Shown here: positions 43,227-52,183 of the stretch, one piece after another
Layout of the letters: each line of letters begins with the position of its first letter
How positions within the stretch are numbered: position 1 is the stretch's first letter
From: Actinomycetes bacterium
GTDB lineage: Bacteria; Actinomycetota; Actinomycetes; Propionibacteriales; Propionibacteriaceae
Assembly (NCBI GenBank): GCA_023443125.1
Contig: JAEZVO010000068.1
Location: 1 to 64,000 of the forward strand
Length of the DNA stretch: 64,000 nt
Direction: 5' to 3'
Notes under the pieces: generated by a model
What the model was told of the DNA's origin: nothing
The model's input: only the letters and a program-made list of their open reading frames with translations
Database searches by the model: none
Program-made: the position numbers and the translations under genes

Positions 43227-43913
43227 TCAGGCAGCTGGCCTGGGGCCGAAGATGGCGGTGCCGATGCGAACGATGGTCGAGCCTTCGGCGATGGCGAGTT
43301 CGAAGTCGCTGGACATGCCCATGCTGAGCTGATTCCACGCACGCTCGGGGAACGCTTCACGGAGGCGGTCGCGCACCTCGCGCAGGGTTCGGAAGCAGCC
43401 GGCCACGTCGTCGAGATTGGGAGACGGCATGGCCATGGTCATGAGCCCCTGCACGTTGAGCGCCTCGAATTCGAGGAGCTGTTCGACGAAACGCTCGGCC
43501 TCACTCGGCGCGATGCCCGCTTTCTGGGGCTCGTTCGATGTGTTCACCTGCACGAGCACGGGCAGGGTACGCCCGGCGTCGCAGAGCCGCTGGTCCAGGT
43601 TGGCGGCAAGTTCAAGGGAGTCGAGGGAGTGCAGTTCCGCCGCGGCCTCCACCACGAGCTTGGCCTTGTTGCGCTGGGCATGCCCGATCATGACGAAGCG
43701 AGCGTCGGGAAGCTCAGCGTGCTTGCGTGCGAGTTCTTGCAGGCGATTCTCTCCGAACACCCGGTAGCCGCGATCCATGCACGCCCGTACCTCGTCGGCC
43801 GAGCGAAACTTCGTGACGGGCATCAGTCGAATCTCCGACGGGTCTCGTCCCGCAGCCTGCGCAGCGCGCGCGATCTTCGTCTCCAGTTGTTCCAGTGCAG
43901 TTGCTATGGCCAT
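43227..43913 (-). CDS. YggS/PROSC-type PLP-binding protein
   Basis: A 228-aa single-domain PLP protein that balances B6 vitamers. The PLP lysine is in LMPVTKFRSADEV, and the phosphate loop lies in MGMSSDFELAIAEGSTIVRI. In many bacteria this gene lies in the cell-division cluster near sepF/ftsZ. Here it is the last gene of the moxR operon, its ATG overlapping the previous stop by ten bases with GGGAGC upstream. Confidence 0.92.
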   Translation of the reverse strand: MAIATALEQLETKIARAAQAAGRDPSEIRLMPVTKFRSADEVRACMDRGYRVFGENRLQELARKHAELPDARFVMIGHAQRNKAKLVVEAAAELHSLDSLELAANLDQRLCDAGRTLPVLVQVNTSNEPQKAGIAPSEAERFVEQLLEFEALNVQGLMTMAMPSPNLDDVAGCFRTLREVRDRLREAFPERAWNQLSMGMSSDFELAIAEGSTIVRIGTAIFGPRPAA

Positions 43914-44869
43914 CGTGCTCCCAAGGATATGACCCCGAGCGCAGCGAGGGCAGCGAAGATGAGCGCGAGTCCAGCGTAGCGGTCTGCGATTTCCACAGGC
44001 ACGCGTTCATATCCCACTGATTCGCTAATGGCGTCGTAGGTTTCGTCGAGCTGCCCAGCCGATTCTGCCGAATACTTCTTCCCGCCGGAAAGCTTGGCGA
44101 TGTCGGACAGCTCGTAGTGGTCGACGGGCACGCGCTGGCGGGTGCCATCGTCGTCGATGACGTAGCCGTCGTCGGTGCCGTAGGCGATCGTGTAGACGGG
44201 CACTCCGCGTTCTTTCGCGGCCTTCGCCCCCGAAGCGGAAGAACGCCCCATGTTGGTGGCGCCGTCGGAAAGAAGCACGATGACGGCGGGCGCGCCCTTG
44301 TCGGGATCCTTCGGGTCGGGCGGCACGAGCGCCAAAGAATCCAGCCCGGTGTAGATGCCCTCGCCAATCGCAGTCGACGGCGCCATCTGCAGCGCATCGA
44401 TGGCCCGGGTTGCGGCACCCCTATCGACGGTGGGTGGGACGACGAGCTGCGCCGTGCCTGCAAACGACACCACCGCGACGTTGAACGCTTCCGGCAATGT
44501 GCCGATGAATTCCTTTGCCGATTTCTTCGCTGCCGTCATCCGCGTCGGCTTGATGTCCTCGGATTCCATCGACCACGAGACGTCAATGGCCACGACGATC
44601 GTGGCGCGGTCTCGCGGCTTGTTGGCATAGTCCTTGGGCACAGCCCAGGCCACGATCAGCATGGCGATGCTGAGCAACGACAGCAGTACCGCCCCGTGGC
44701 GCTTCCAGGCTGCGTCTTTGGGCAGCACCTGGTTGATGCGGTTTCGGCGCTTGGAGCTACGGTTCTGCTGGCGTGTTGCCAACAGGAGGTAGAGCAGGCC
44801 GATCGCGGGCACTAGCACCAGCGCGTAGAGCCGCACCGGGTACATGAACTCGAGAATCTGAGGAATCAC
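43904..44869 (-). CDS. BatA/BatB-like von Willebrand factor A membrane protein (second copy)
   Basis: A 321-aa protein with two N-terminal helices (about 8-28 and 55-75), one vWA domain and a C-terminal helix (IFAALAALGVISLGA). The MIDAS motif DVSWSMES (D-x-S-x-S) and the later VVSFAGTA are intact. GTG 44869 overlaps the previous stop (GTGA) with GAGG eight bases upstream, favouring it over GTG 44878. It acts with the MoxR ATPase in folding or assembly of envelope proteins or metal complexes in related systems; the target is unknown. Confidence 0.87.
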   Translation of the reverse strand: MIPQILEFMYPVRLYALVLVPAIGLLYLLLATRQQNRSSKRRNRINQVLPKDAAWKRHGAVLLSLLSIAMLIVAWAVPKDYANKPRDRATIVVAIDVSWSMESEDIKPTRMTAAKKSAKEFIGTLPEAFNVAVVSFAGTAQLVVPPTVDRGAATRAIDALQMAPSTAIGEGIYTGLDSLALVPPDPKDPDKGAPAVIVLLSDGATNMGRSSASGAKAAKERGVPVYTIAYGTDDGYVIDDDGTRQRVPVDHYELSDIAKLSGGKKYSAESAGQLDETYDAISESVGYERVPVEIADRYAGLALIFAALAALGVISLGARWP

Positions 44870-45831
44870 TTCGGCCACCTCGCAGCCATCATCACCGCAC
44901 CCAAAGCTGCGACGATCGCGAACCCGAGCGATGCGAACGCATACTGCGTGGTGATGGGTTTTTGCACTTCCTCGTAGCCAAACGTCGATTCAAGGTTCTT
45001 GTAGGCGTCTTTGAGGGCGCCGGCGCTGTCGGCGGTCACGGCCTTGCCGTCTGTTTCCTTGGCGATCTTGTCGAGCGTGGCCACGTCGGGGGCAACATGC
45101 TCGCGTTTCCCATCGAGGTCGACGTAGCCGTTCTCTGTGCCAAACGCGACGGTATAGATCGGCACCTTGGCCTGCTTCGCGCGCTGAGCCGCAGCGGAGG
45201 GTTCGCCACCGTCGGTGTTCGTCCCGTCGGAGAGCAGCACCACCATGGCGGGGGCTGGCTCCTCGTCGTCGCCCACCGGGGCGAGCTTCACGGCGGCGAG
45301 GGCTTCGTCGATGGAATCGCCAATCGCGGTGCCGTCTTTGAGCTGCAGCGCTCCGATCGCGCGCGAGAGTGCGCCGCGGTCGGTGGACGGTGGCATCCGC
45401 ACCGACGGCTGCCCGCTCAGCTCTACGAGTGCGACGTTGTAACTCTCGGGCAGGCCGTTGACGAACTCCTGCGCCTGCTGTTTGGCCGCGTCCAGGCGGT
45501 TGGGTGAGACATCGGTGGCCTGCATCGATTGCGACGTGTCCACCACCATCACGACGGTGGCTCGCTCCCTGCGCTCCTTCTCTGTGCCGAGCGGTTGCGC
45601 CCAGGCCAGCGCCAGGGCTACCAACGAACACAGCGACATGGCAACGGCCACGTGGCGCGTCCAGCGTTTCTGCCCTCCGACGACTTTCCCGAGCACCCCA
45701 GTATTCGTGAAGCGCATGGAGAAGCGCTTCTTGAGGCGCAACAAGACGACGTAGAGCAGCACGAGCACGGGCAACGCCAGCAACGACCACAGCCGCTGCG
45801 GCGATTCGAAGTCCGGCACCCAGGAGAACAT
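44866..45831 (-). CDS. BatA/BatB-like von Willebrand factor A membrane protein (first copy)
   Basis: A 321-aa paralogue of its downstream neighbour. It has N-terminal helices (about 12-30 and 57-76) and a vWA domain with the MIDAS motif VVDTSQSMQA. The later VLLSDGTNTDGGEPS and a C-terminal helix are present. The two proteins share the order and spacing of motifs and probably arose by duplication. The ATG begins one base from the DUF58 stop. Confidence 0.88.
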   Translation of the reverse strand: MFSWVPDFESPQRLWSLLALPVLVLLYVVLLRLKKRFSMRFTNTGVLGKVVGGQKRWTRHVAVAMSLCSLVALALAWAQPLGTEKERRERATVVMVVDTSQSMQATDVSPNRLDAAKQQAQEFVNGLPESYNVALVELSGQPSVRMPPSTDRGALSRAIGALQLKDGTAIGDSIDEALAAVKLAPVGDDEEPAPAMVVLLSDGTNTDGGEPSAAAQRAKQAKVPIYTVAFGTENGYVDLDGKREHVAPDVATLDKIAKETDGKAVTADSAGALKDAYKNLESTFGYEEVQKPITTQYAFASLGFAIVAALGAVMMAARWPK

Positions 45832-46875
45832 CTACTTGCTCACCCCCTGCGGGGGCTGGTGGAGGAACGCAGCGGTGCGGCGGTAGTTCAGCACGAACCG
45901 GGCGATGTCGGTCACCCAGTCTCGGTCGGTGCGAAGCCGAATATGCCCGGCGCCTGCGCGTCGAATGGCGGTGGCGACGCGTTCTCGCTGCGCCGCCGTC
46001 GCAGCATTCATGCGATTGCGCGCAGCCTCGTCGGAGGTGTTGATGTATCGCGCGAAGTCCGTTTCTGGGTCGCGAATGAGCATCTCCCCCACGTCGGGGA
46101 AATCCACCTCGGCGGCGTCGAGCACCTCGATACACAGCACCTGGTTGCGCACGCCCAGGCGGCGCAGGGCACGTTCCCAAGGTGGGGGCACATCCGGGTC
46201 GAGTTCGTCCTCGCCCGGTGTGAGGAAGTCAGAGACCACCACGCGCATGCCCCGTCGGCGCTGCATCCGGGCGAGCTGTTCAATCCCCTCCCCCAGCTCG
46301 AAGGTGGCTTCAGTGTTGTCTTGGACGATGGGTTCTTCGAGCATCTTGCGCAGCAGTCCGTACAAGGCGGTGCGGCCGCTGCGAGCCGGGATGCGTTTGA
46401 CCTCGTCAGAGCGCATCATCATGCCGCCGAAGCGGTCGCCCATCTTTTGGCTCAAGAATCCGATGGTGGCGATGGCCGCGATGCCAAGGTCACGCTTCGT
46501 GATGCCCTCGGTGCCCCAGTTCATCGACGGGGTGAGGTCGAGCAATGCCCAGATTTCGAGCTCGCGGTCGGCCATGGTGTCGCGCACATGGGGAACGCTG
46601 GTGCGGGCGGTGACGGCCCAATCCATCTTGCGCACGTCATCCTGACCGGGTTGGTAGACGCGGGCGTCGTTGGTGTCGGTACCCGGACCAGGCAGGAGAC
46701 CAAGGTGATCGCCTTGCAGGAAGCCCTCGAGCCGACGCACGATGGTGAGCTCGATCCGTCGAAGCGCGGCCTCCGGGGCGAGCCTGTTGAGGGGGATGGT
46801 GGGGCCCGTCGGCGCGTGGAGCACCGACGTTGCCGCGCCCAACTGCCCCGGGGCCTCGAACTGTGGCTGTCCCAC
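45832..46875 (-). CDS. DUF58 domain protein
   Basis: A protein of about 347 aa with the family opening IELTIVRRLEGFLQGDHLGL, then PGTDTNDARVYQPGQDDVRK. The core has IWALLDLTPSMNWGTEG, a degenerate vWA-like MIDAS motif. DUF58 proteins work with MoxR ATPases and vWA proteins. GTG 46875, six bases past the moxR stop, is the chosen start although no good ribosome-binding site is seen. GTG 46941 would overlap moxR by 61 bases. Confidence 0.82.
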   Translation of the reverse strand: MGQPQFEAPGQLGAATSVLHAPTGPTIPLNRLAPEAALRRIELTIVRRLEGFLQGDHLGLLPGPGTDTNDARVYQPGQDDVRKMDWAVTARTSVPHVRDTMADRELEIWALLDLTPSMNWGTEGITKRDLGIAAIATIGFLSQKMGDRFGGMMMRSDEVKRIPARSGRTALYGLLRKMLEEPIVQDNTEATFELGEGIEQLARMQRRRGMRVVVSDFLTPGEDELDPDVPPPWERALRRLGVRNQVLCIEVLDAAEVDFPDVGEMLIRDPETDFARYINTSDEAARNRMNAATAAQRERVATAIRRAGAGHIRLRTDRDWVTDIARFVLNYRRTAAFLHQPPQGVSK

Positions 46876-46880
46876 GGCGA

Positions 46881-47942
46881 TTAAGCGCGTCCTGGTTCGC
46901 GAGTGGGGCCCTGCGTCGCTTGTGGTTGCTGATTGTTCCACACCGGTGTGGGGGCGGGAACCATCGCGACGATGCGCGCGACGACGTCGACGGGATCGAC
47001 GTTGTCAGCCACCGCGTCGAAGCCCAGCACGAGGCGGTGCGCCATCACGTCTTTCGCCACGGCCTGCACGTCGGTGGGAAGCACGTAGTCGCGACCATTG
47101 ATGAGCGCAAGCGCCCGGGATGCGGCGACGAGCCCCAAGGTGGCTCGAGGCGAGCAGCCAATGGAAATGACCGATTCGAGGTCGGGCATGCCAAAATCCG
47201 ACGGTTCGCGCGTCGCGAGCACGAGCCGCACGATGTACTCGGCCACGAGATTGTGCACGAACACGTTGGAGGCCATGTCCTGCAGGTGACGGATCAGCTC
47301 CGGGTTGAGAACGCGCTGCGCGGTGGGTGGCGTGACGGACATGCGTCGGAGGATTTCGAGCTCCTCGTTGCCGCGCGGGTATGGCACGTCGACTTTGACG
47401 AGGAAGCGGTCACGCTGGGCCTCAGGCAGCGGGTAGACGCCTTCGGATTCGACGGGGTTCTGGGTGGCGATCACGATGAACGGCTTGGGGGCCGGGTAGG
47501 TCTTGCCGCCGATGGAGACCTGCTTTTCAGCCATGAGCTCGAGCATCGCGGACTGCACCTTCGCGGGTGCGCGGTTGATCTCGTCGGCGAGGACGAAGTT
47601 GACGAACACCGGCCCCAATTCGATGTCGAATGACTCCGAGGAGGCCGAGTAGATGCGTGTGCCGACGATGTCGGAAGGCACGAGGTCGGGCGTGAACTGG
47701 ACTCGCGCGAAGTCACCACCGACGACGTCCGCGAAGCTCCTCACCGCGAGGGTCTTCGCCACGCCGGGAACACCTTCCAGCAAGCAGTGGCCTTTGGCGA
47801 GCAGCGACACCATGAGCTGCTGCACCATGTGCTCTTGACCGACGATGACTCGTTGCACCTGGCTGATGGCTTGCCCCAACAGTTGCGACGCTTCGGCAAC
47901 GTTGGTGGGCATAGCTGCCTGTTCGTTCGGCGAACTGCTCAC
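46881..47942 (-). CDS. MoxR family AAA+ ATPase
   Basis: A 353-aa AAA+ chaperone that prepares partner proteins with vWA and DUF58 partners. The Walker A motif is GVPGVAKTLAVRSF. The Walker B region is VNFVLADEINRAPAKVQSAM, followed by the sensor ATQNPVESEGVYPLPEAQ. GTG 47942 is chosen because AAGGAG lies nine bases upstream; ATG 47912 is possible. First gene of the five-gene operon moxR-DUF58-vWA-vWA-yggS. Confidence 0.93.
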   Translation of the reverse strand: MSSSPNEQAAMPTNVAEASQLLGQAISQVQRVIVGQEHMVQQLMVSLLAKGHCLLEGVPGVAKTLAVRSFADVVGGDFARVQFTPDLVPSDIVGTRIYSASSESFDIELGPVFVNFVLADEINRAPAKVQSAMLELMAEKQVSIGGKTYPAPKPFIVIATQNPVESEGVYPLPEAQRDRFLVKVDVPYPRGNEELEILRRMSVTPPTAQRVLNPELIRHLQDMASNVFVHNLVAEYIVRLVLATREPSDFGMPDLESVISIGCSPRATLGLVAASRALALINGRDYVLPTDVQAVAKDVMAHRLVLGFDAVADNVDPVDVVARIVAMVPAPTPVWNNQQPQATQGPTREPGRA

Positions 47943-48063
47943 GCGCTTGGTCTCCTTGATCGAAAATGTACTGCCGCCACGATACCGTCCAAGGCAATCG
48001 TTCACCCGGGACGCGCTTGGCCGTTGCACTGTGATGCTTGCAATATATGGTTCGATGGAGTCA

Positions 48064-48996
48064 ATGAGCGACCCGTACGAAGAGCTCGGGCCTGAACCCG
48101 AACCCGACGCCACCACCGAAGTGCCGCGCGAAGCACTCACTGAGCGCAGGCGCGGCGGTGCTGCGTTCCTTGAAGAACCGTTCCGGGGCCATGAGCCGCT
48201 CGTCGAGGACGATCCCGTCAAGATCAACTCGTTCTGGCTCGACGCCCGCCTGGCCGTCACACCAGCCGGTGTGGCCTACGCCGCCCATGAAGACCACTCC
48301 GACGAGGTCATGCTGCTCCTGCTCAGCGAAGGCGCGGCAGGCGATGCGGCGGCACGAGCACGCTTCTCGGGCGAGATCAATGCCATGCACATCGACACCG
48401 TCGTGGCTCGCGGTGGAGACGGCCAGGACGAAGGCCGCATGGGCGTGCGGTTTCGGCCGGAAGAAGACAGCCCGCATCTGGAAGACCTGCCACCGGCCGC
48501 GCCTTGGGCGGCCCTCGCGTTCGACGGGTCTGCCGCCGCCGTGGCGGAAGCTCGTCGGGTGCTCAACGCCGTCGACCTGGAAACGGCCACGCCCATCAGC
48601 AAGCCGAGTGGTCCGAGCTTCCAGTTGCCTTGGATTCACCAGACAGGGGTCGGGCGCACACGGGTGTGGCCGCTCGCGTGGCCCGTCCGCAAGGATCAGG
48701 CCGGCTGGATTTCCATCTTCACGTCATGGCTGCTGATGCTGCTCATCGCGGCGCTCGGGCTCCTGCTCGCCATTCTGGTGTTCCAAAATGCGCCGCTGGT
48801 GTCGCCCCCGGCGCCCATTCCGTCGCAAGCATCCGACGGTGGCAGCGGCAGCGGGTCGCCCCAGTCGGGTTCTCCGACGTCGGGAGAGCCGTCCGGCCCG
48901 CCCAAGACAGATCACACCCACGAGCCCACCATGGGTGAACCCGATGAGTCGGAGTCTGACGGTGGCGGTGAACCGACGGTGAACCGGCGGCTGTAA
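48064..48996 (+). CDS. Acidic protein with one C-terminal membrane helix, unknown
   Basis: A 310-aa product with an acidic N-terminal cytosolic domain (about 1-220, VKINSFWLDARLAVTPAGVA onward). One membrane helix is near 225-248 (LLMLLIAALGLLLAILVF), then a Pro/Gly/Ser-rich tail outside. No catalytic motif is recognised. It diverges from moxR across about 120 bases. ATG 48064 has GGAG close upstream. ATG 48055 with TATATGG before it would be a leaderless start and cannot be excluded. Confidence 0.6.
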   Translation: MSDPYEELGPEPEPDATTEVPREALTERRRGGAAFLEEPFRGHEPLVEDDPVKINSFWLDARLAVTPAGVAYAAHEDHSDEVMLLLLSEGAAGDAAARARFSGEINAMHIDTVVARGGDGQDEGRMGVRFRPEEDSPHLEDLPPAAPWAALAFDGSAAAVAEARRVLNAVDLETATPISKPSGPSFQLPWIHQTGVGRTRVWPLAWPVRKDQAGWISIFTSWLLMLLIAALGLLLAILVFQNAPLVSPPAPIPSQASDGGSGSGSPQSGSPTSGEPSGPPKTDHTHEPTMGEPDESESDGGGEPTVNRRL

Positions 48997-49014
48997 CCGC
49001 GTCGGCGATGCACG

Positions 49015-49091
49015 TGGTGGGGCGTGCGGGGCTCGAACCCGCGACCCAGGGATTATGAGTCCCCTGCTCTAACCGGCTGAGCTAACGCCCC
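49015..49091 (-). tRNA. tRNA with anticodon CAT (elongator Met likely)
   Basis: The acceptor stem is GGGGCGT/ACGCCCC with discriminator A and an encoded CCA (49015-49017). The anticodon stem GGGGA/TCCCT encloses CTCATAA. The CAT anticodon may be elongator Met or, if C34 is lysidinylated, Ile2. It is not initiator-like, because the stem lacks the three G-C pairs typical of fMet. Met is the default call. Confidence 0.8.
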
Positions 49092-49147
49092 TCGTCGCGT
49101 CCAATTGAACTCGACAAGCTTAGCGAATCCCCGCCGTGTCCTGCTTG

Positions 49148-49945
49148 CTACGGTGCGACGGTGTCCAGCCAGCGCGCGACGCCCGCAGGTCCGTCGCACA
49201 GCACGTCGGCACGTGACACGAGCTCTGGGCGCTCGTCGGAGGTGGACACCACAACGACGCCCGTCCCACCTTGCTCCTGCCGCTGGCGGATGACGTCGAA
49301 GGCGGGGACGTCGCCCAGATCGTCGCCGACCATCGCGACGACGTCGCAGCCCACCTCCTTGATCAGCGCGCGGAGCGTGTCCCCCTTCGAGATTTGGTGC
49401 GCTCGCAGTTCGAGCACTTCCTTACCCGGCTCGATGGTGAGGCTGTAGCGCCGCGCGACGGCGAGCACATCTGGTTCGATCTTGTCGAGCGTACCGGCGG
49501 GGGCTCGTCGGGTGTGTACCCCCAGCGCGTGGTGCTTGTCCTCGAGGTAGAGCCCCGGATATTGCTCTGCCAAACTCGCCAGATCCCGCAGCGCTGAGCG
49601 CACCGATTCCGGAGATTCGGGCACCTGCCGCCCGTCCTTGTCGAGGCGTTCCGCGCCGTACTGGCCAAGCACGATCAGCTTGGACAGCAGGGCCGCGTCG
49701 AGACAGGCCAGCTCCTCTACTTCATCGACGGGGCGGCCCGTGATGATGGCGACCTGGCCGATGCGTCCGATGAGACGCCCGAGTGCGTCGCGGGCGTCGG
49801 GATGGATGTACGCCTGCGTTGGGTCGGGTACCACATCGGAGAGCGTGCCGTCGAAATCCAGTGCCACAAGGGTGGATTCGGGGTGAGCTGCTGCTGCTTG
49901 CAGAAAGGCCTTCTCGTAATCGTTGGGATGTGCAGGTGTTTCCAT
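49148..49945 (-). CDS. otsB: Trehalose-6-phosphate phosphatase
   Basis: Removes phosphate from trehalose-6-phosphate. The 265-aa HAD protein has the nucleophile motif VALDFDGTLSDVVPDP (about residues 27-42), a Ser/Thr motif AIITGRPVDEV and the last acidic motif VGDDLGDVPAFDVI. It diverges from otsA across 60 bases. ATG 49945 lacks a good ribosome-binding site. Confidence 0.93.
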   Translation of the reverse strand: METPAHPNDYEKAFLQAAAAHPESTLVALDFDGTLSDVVPDPTQAYIHPDARDALGRLIGRIGQVAIITGRPVDEVEELACLDAALLSKLIVLGQYGAERLDKDGRQVPESPESVRSALRDLASLAEQYPGLYLEDKHHALGVHTRRAPAGTLDKIEPDVLAVARRYSLTIEPGKEVLELRAHQISKGDTLRALIKEVGCDVVAMVGDDLGDVPAFDVIRQRQEQGGTGVVVVSTSDERPELVSRADVLCDGPAGVARWLDTVAP

Positions 49946-50005
49946 GCATCAAGCTTGGCATGTTTCAGGCTTCGGTAGGGTGGAGAACGATACTAGGAGG
50001 AGCAG

Positions 50006-51391
50006 ATGTCCGCTTCGTTCGTTGTTGTCGCTAATCGTTTGCCCGTTGATCGCGTCGTTCATGATGATGGATCCGTCGACTGGCGCACGTCGCCAGGCGG
50101 GCTCGTGACGGCCTTGGAGCCCGTGATGCGCAGCAAGGGTGGCGCCTGGGTGGGCTGGCACGGAGCCCCAGATGAAGCAGTCGAGGGGTTCGAGCACGAC
50201 GGGTACGAGATCGTTCCGGTGGTACTTGGGCAAACCGAGTACGAGGAGTACTACGAGGGCTTCTCCAATGCGACGTTGTGGCCGCTCTACCATGACACCG
50301 TCGCGTTCCCCGAGTTCCATCGCGAGTGGTGGGACGCGTATCAGAAGGTGAACCGACGTTTCGCCGACGAGGCCGCTGCTGTCGCCGCCGACGGCGCGAC
50401 GGTGTGGGTGCAGGACTACCAGTTGCAGCTCGTGCCCCAGATGTTGCGGGAGCTGAGGCCTGATCTGAAGATCGGATTCTTCCTCCACATTCCCTTCCCG
50501 CCAACCGAGATTTTTGCGCAGCTGCCTTGGCGCCGGCAGATCGTCGAAGGCCTTCTCGGCGCTGACCTCGTCGGGTTCCAGGTGGAAGGCGGCGCCCAGA
50601 ACTTCCTGCGCCTGGTGCGCAAACACACCGACCTCACGGTGGAAGCCGACACGGTGCGCGTCGATGACGCCCACAGCTGCACCGCCAGGGCCTACCCCAT
50701 TTCGATCGACTCGGAGGGCTTCGCTGCGCTGGCCGAATCTCCTGAAGCCGTGGAAGAAGCCGAACAGCTCCTCGACGACCTCGGGAACCCCAAGCACGTG
50801 TTCTTGGGCGTGGACCGCCTCGACTACACGAAGGGACTCCGGCAACGCGTCCGGGCCATGGGTGAGCTATTCCGCGATGGGAGGCTCGACCCGCAAGAGA
50901 CGGTCTACCTGCAGGTGGCAACACCGTCGCGTGAGCGTGTGAGCGAGTACATGAAGCTGCGCGACGATATCGACCTGCTGGTGGGGCGCATCAACTCCCA
51001 GACCGGCGATGTCGGGCGCGCTCCCATCGTGTACATGCACCGCGGATTCCCCCGTCAGACGATGGCAGCCATGTACCGGATCGCCGACGTCATGCTCGTC
51101 ACGCCACTGCGCGATGGGATGAACCTCGTCGCCAAGGAGTACGTGGCCTGCCATCCTGGCGACGGTGGCTCCCTCGTGCTGAGTGAGTTCGCCGGTGCCG
51201 CCAGCGAACTTGAGCAGGCCTACAGCGTGAACCCGTACGACCTCAACGGCATGAAGGACGTGTTCATGCGCGCACTGACCGACTCGTACGAGGAACGTGC
51301 CAAGCGCATGCGGGCCTTGAAGGAACAGGTATCTACCCACACCATCGAACGCTGGGCTGATTCCTTCCTCGGTGATCTCGCCGGGGTGTAG
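50006..51391 (+). CDS. otsA: Trehalose-6-phosphate synthase
   Basis: Makes trehalose-6-phosphate from UDP-glucose (or another NDP-glucose) and glucose-6-phosphate. The 461-aa GT20 protein has ANRLPVDRV at the start, WVQDYQLQLVPQMLRELRP and HIPFPPTEIF. The LGVDRLDYTKGLRQRVRAM motif and the late TPLRDGMNLVAKEYVAC motif follow. AGGAGG lies before ATG 50006, and TAGGGT at 49976-49981 could be its -10 box. Works with otsB for osmotic and desiccation protection. Confidence 0.95.
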   Translation: MSASFVVVANRLPVDRVVHDDGSVDWRTSPGGLVTALEPVMRSKGGAWVGWHGAPDEAVEGFEHDGYEIVPVVLGQTEYEEYYEGFSNATLWPLYHDTVAFPEFHREWWDAYQKVNRRFADEAAAVAADGATVWVQDYQLQLVPQMLRELRPDLKIGFFLHIPFPPTEIFAQLPWRRQIVEGLLGADLVGFQVEGGAQNFLRLVRKHTDLTVEADTVRVDDAHSCTARAYPISIDSEGFAALAESPEAVEEAEQLLDDLGNPKHVFLGVDRLDYTKGLRQRVRAMGELFRDGRLDPQETVYLQVATPSRERVSEYMKLRDDIDLLVGRINSQTGDVGRAPIVYMHRGFPRQTMAAMYRIADVMLVTPLRDGMNLVAKEYVACHPGDGGSLVLSEFAGAASELEQAYSVNPYDLNGMKDVFMRALTDSYEERAKRMRALKEQVSTHTIERWADSFLGDLAGV

Positions 51392-51404
51392 TAGTCGCGT
51401 CCCA

Positions 51405-51481
51405 CTCGACTGAGCGCACACCAGATGCTGATTTTGGGTCTCGTAGCCCCATTTTTTGCATCTGGTGTGCGCTCAGTCGAG
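51405..51481. repeat. Perfect 24-bp inverted repeat with 29-base loop
   Basis: The arm at 51405-51428 starts CTCGACTGAGCGCACACCAG and is repeated as its exact complement at 51458-51481. The loop has GGGTCTCGTAGCCCCATTTTTT, where GGG/CCC could pair inside. It follows otsA by 13 bases, so it could end that transcript. Its size and loop core (GTAGCCCC then CATT) resemble the element at 33886, which is not at a transcript end. Confidence 0.85.
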
Positions 51482-51762
51482 GAATGGCTGGAAAACAGCG
51501 TCTTACCCTACGGGCGCCTCGTCGAAACCAGGCTCTCGGATGAGCCCGTTCGAAAATCATGCCCAAGCCGAACACCTAGAGGACCACGGAATACCAGTCA
51601 AAAAACTCAAACATAGCTACACCCTCCCAGCATCATCTGACAGGAATCAGGAATGCTGCCTGGAACTCGGAGGGCCTGCCCCAACGGCTTCCCTCTAACG
51701 TCGTCAATTACGCACGACGTTGTGCGGTTGGTCAACCTGAGCGCCGGTCAACCCGCACAGCA
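51482..51762. other. Gene-free stretch after the inverted repeat
   Basis: No start with a ribosome-binding site, RNA or repeat is convincing in these 281 bases. One plus-strand frame reads HAQAEHLEDHGIPVKKLKHS, which looks coding-like and may be a decayed gene end. This is only a hint. Confidence 0.4.
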
Positions 51763-52179
51763 CTAGACCGTGGAGCGGCGATCGAGCAGCCAGATGATCG
51801 CGGCAAATATCGATGACGCCGCCAAGAACGGCGCAACCAGCCGACCAGCCCCCGAGACGAACCCTGCGGCATTGACGTCATAGCTGAACAGCAGCAGGAG
51901 GATCGCCGCGGCAATCCCCGGGATGACCAGCCAGCCAGGGACTCGTCCCCGGACGAGACACGCCGCCAGCCCCACCGTCATCACGGTTCCGCACATCAGC
52001 GAGAGGACTGGAACAACGTCGAGATAGCCAAGGAGAAAGGGGTCGAACCATCGATGGGTCTCGAATCCCCGCCCTCCACCCTGAGCGCCGAAGGCGGTCG
52101 TATAGGTAGGGAGAATCATGAGCACGACTGCAACCGCGGCGGAGAGCAGCGCTACTAGAATCCCGATTGCTTTCTTCAT
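51763..52179 (-). CDS. Four-helix membrane protein, unknown
   Basis: The 138-aa product has four hydrophobic helices (about 5-25, 55-75, 80-100 and 110-130), an external-type loop GAQGGGRGFETHRWFD and no signature motif. It lies five bases downstream of the peptidase-like gene on the same strand and probably belongs to its transcript. A role in its export or immunity is only a guess from position. Confidence 0.6.
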   Translation of the reverse strand: MKKAIGILVALLSAAVAVVLMILPTYTTAFGAQGGGRGFETHRWFDPFLLGYLDVVPVLSLMCGTVMTVGLAACLVRGRVPGWLVIPGIAAAILLLLFSYDVNAAGFVSGAGRLVAPFLAASSIFAAIIWLLDRRSTV

Positions 52180-52183
52180 TTCA

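Noticed and set aside
45529..46884. 451-codon plus-strand frame opposite the vWA and DUF58 genes
   Set aside because: Antisense shadow spanning two conserved genes of a coupled operon.
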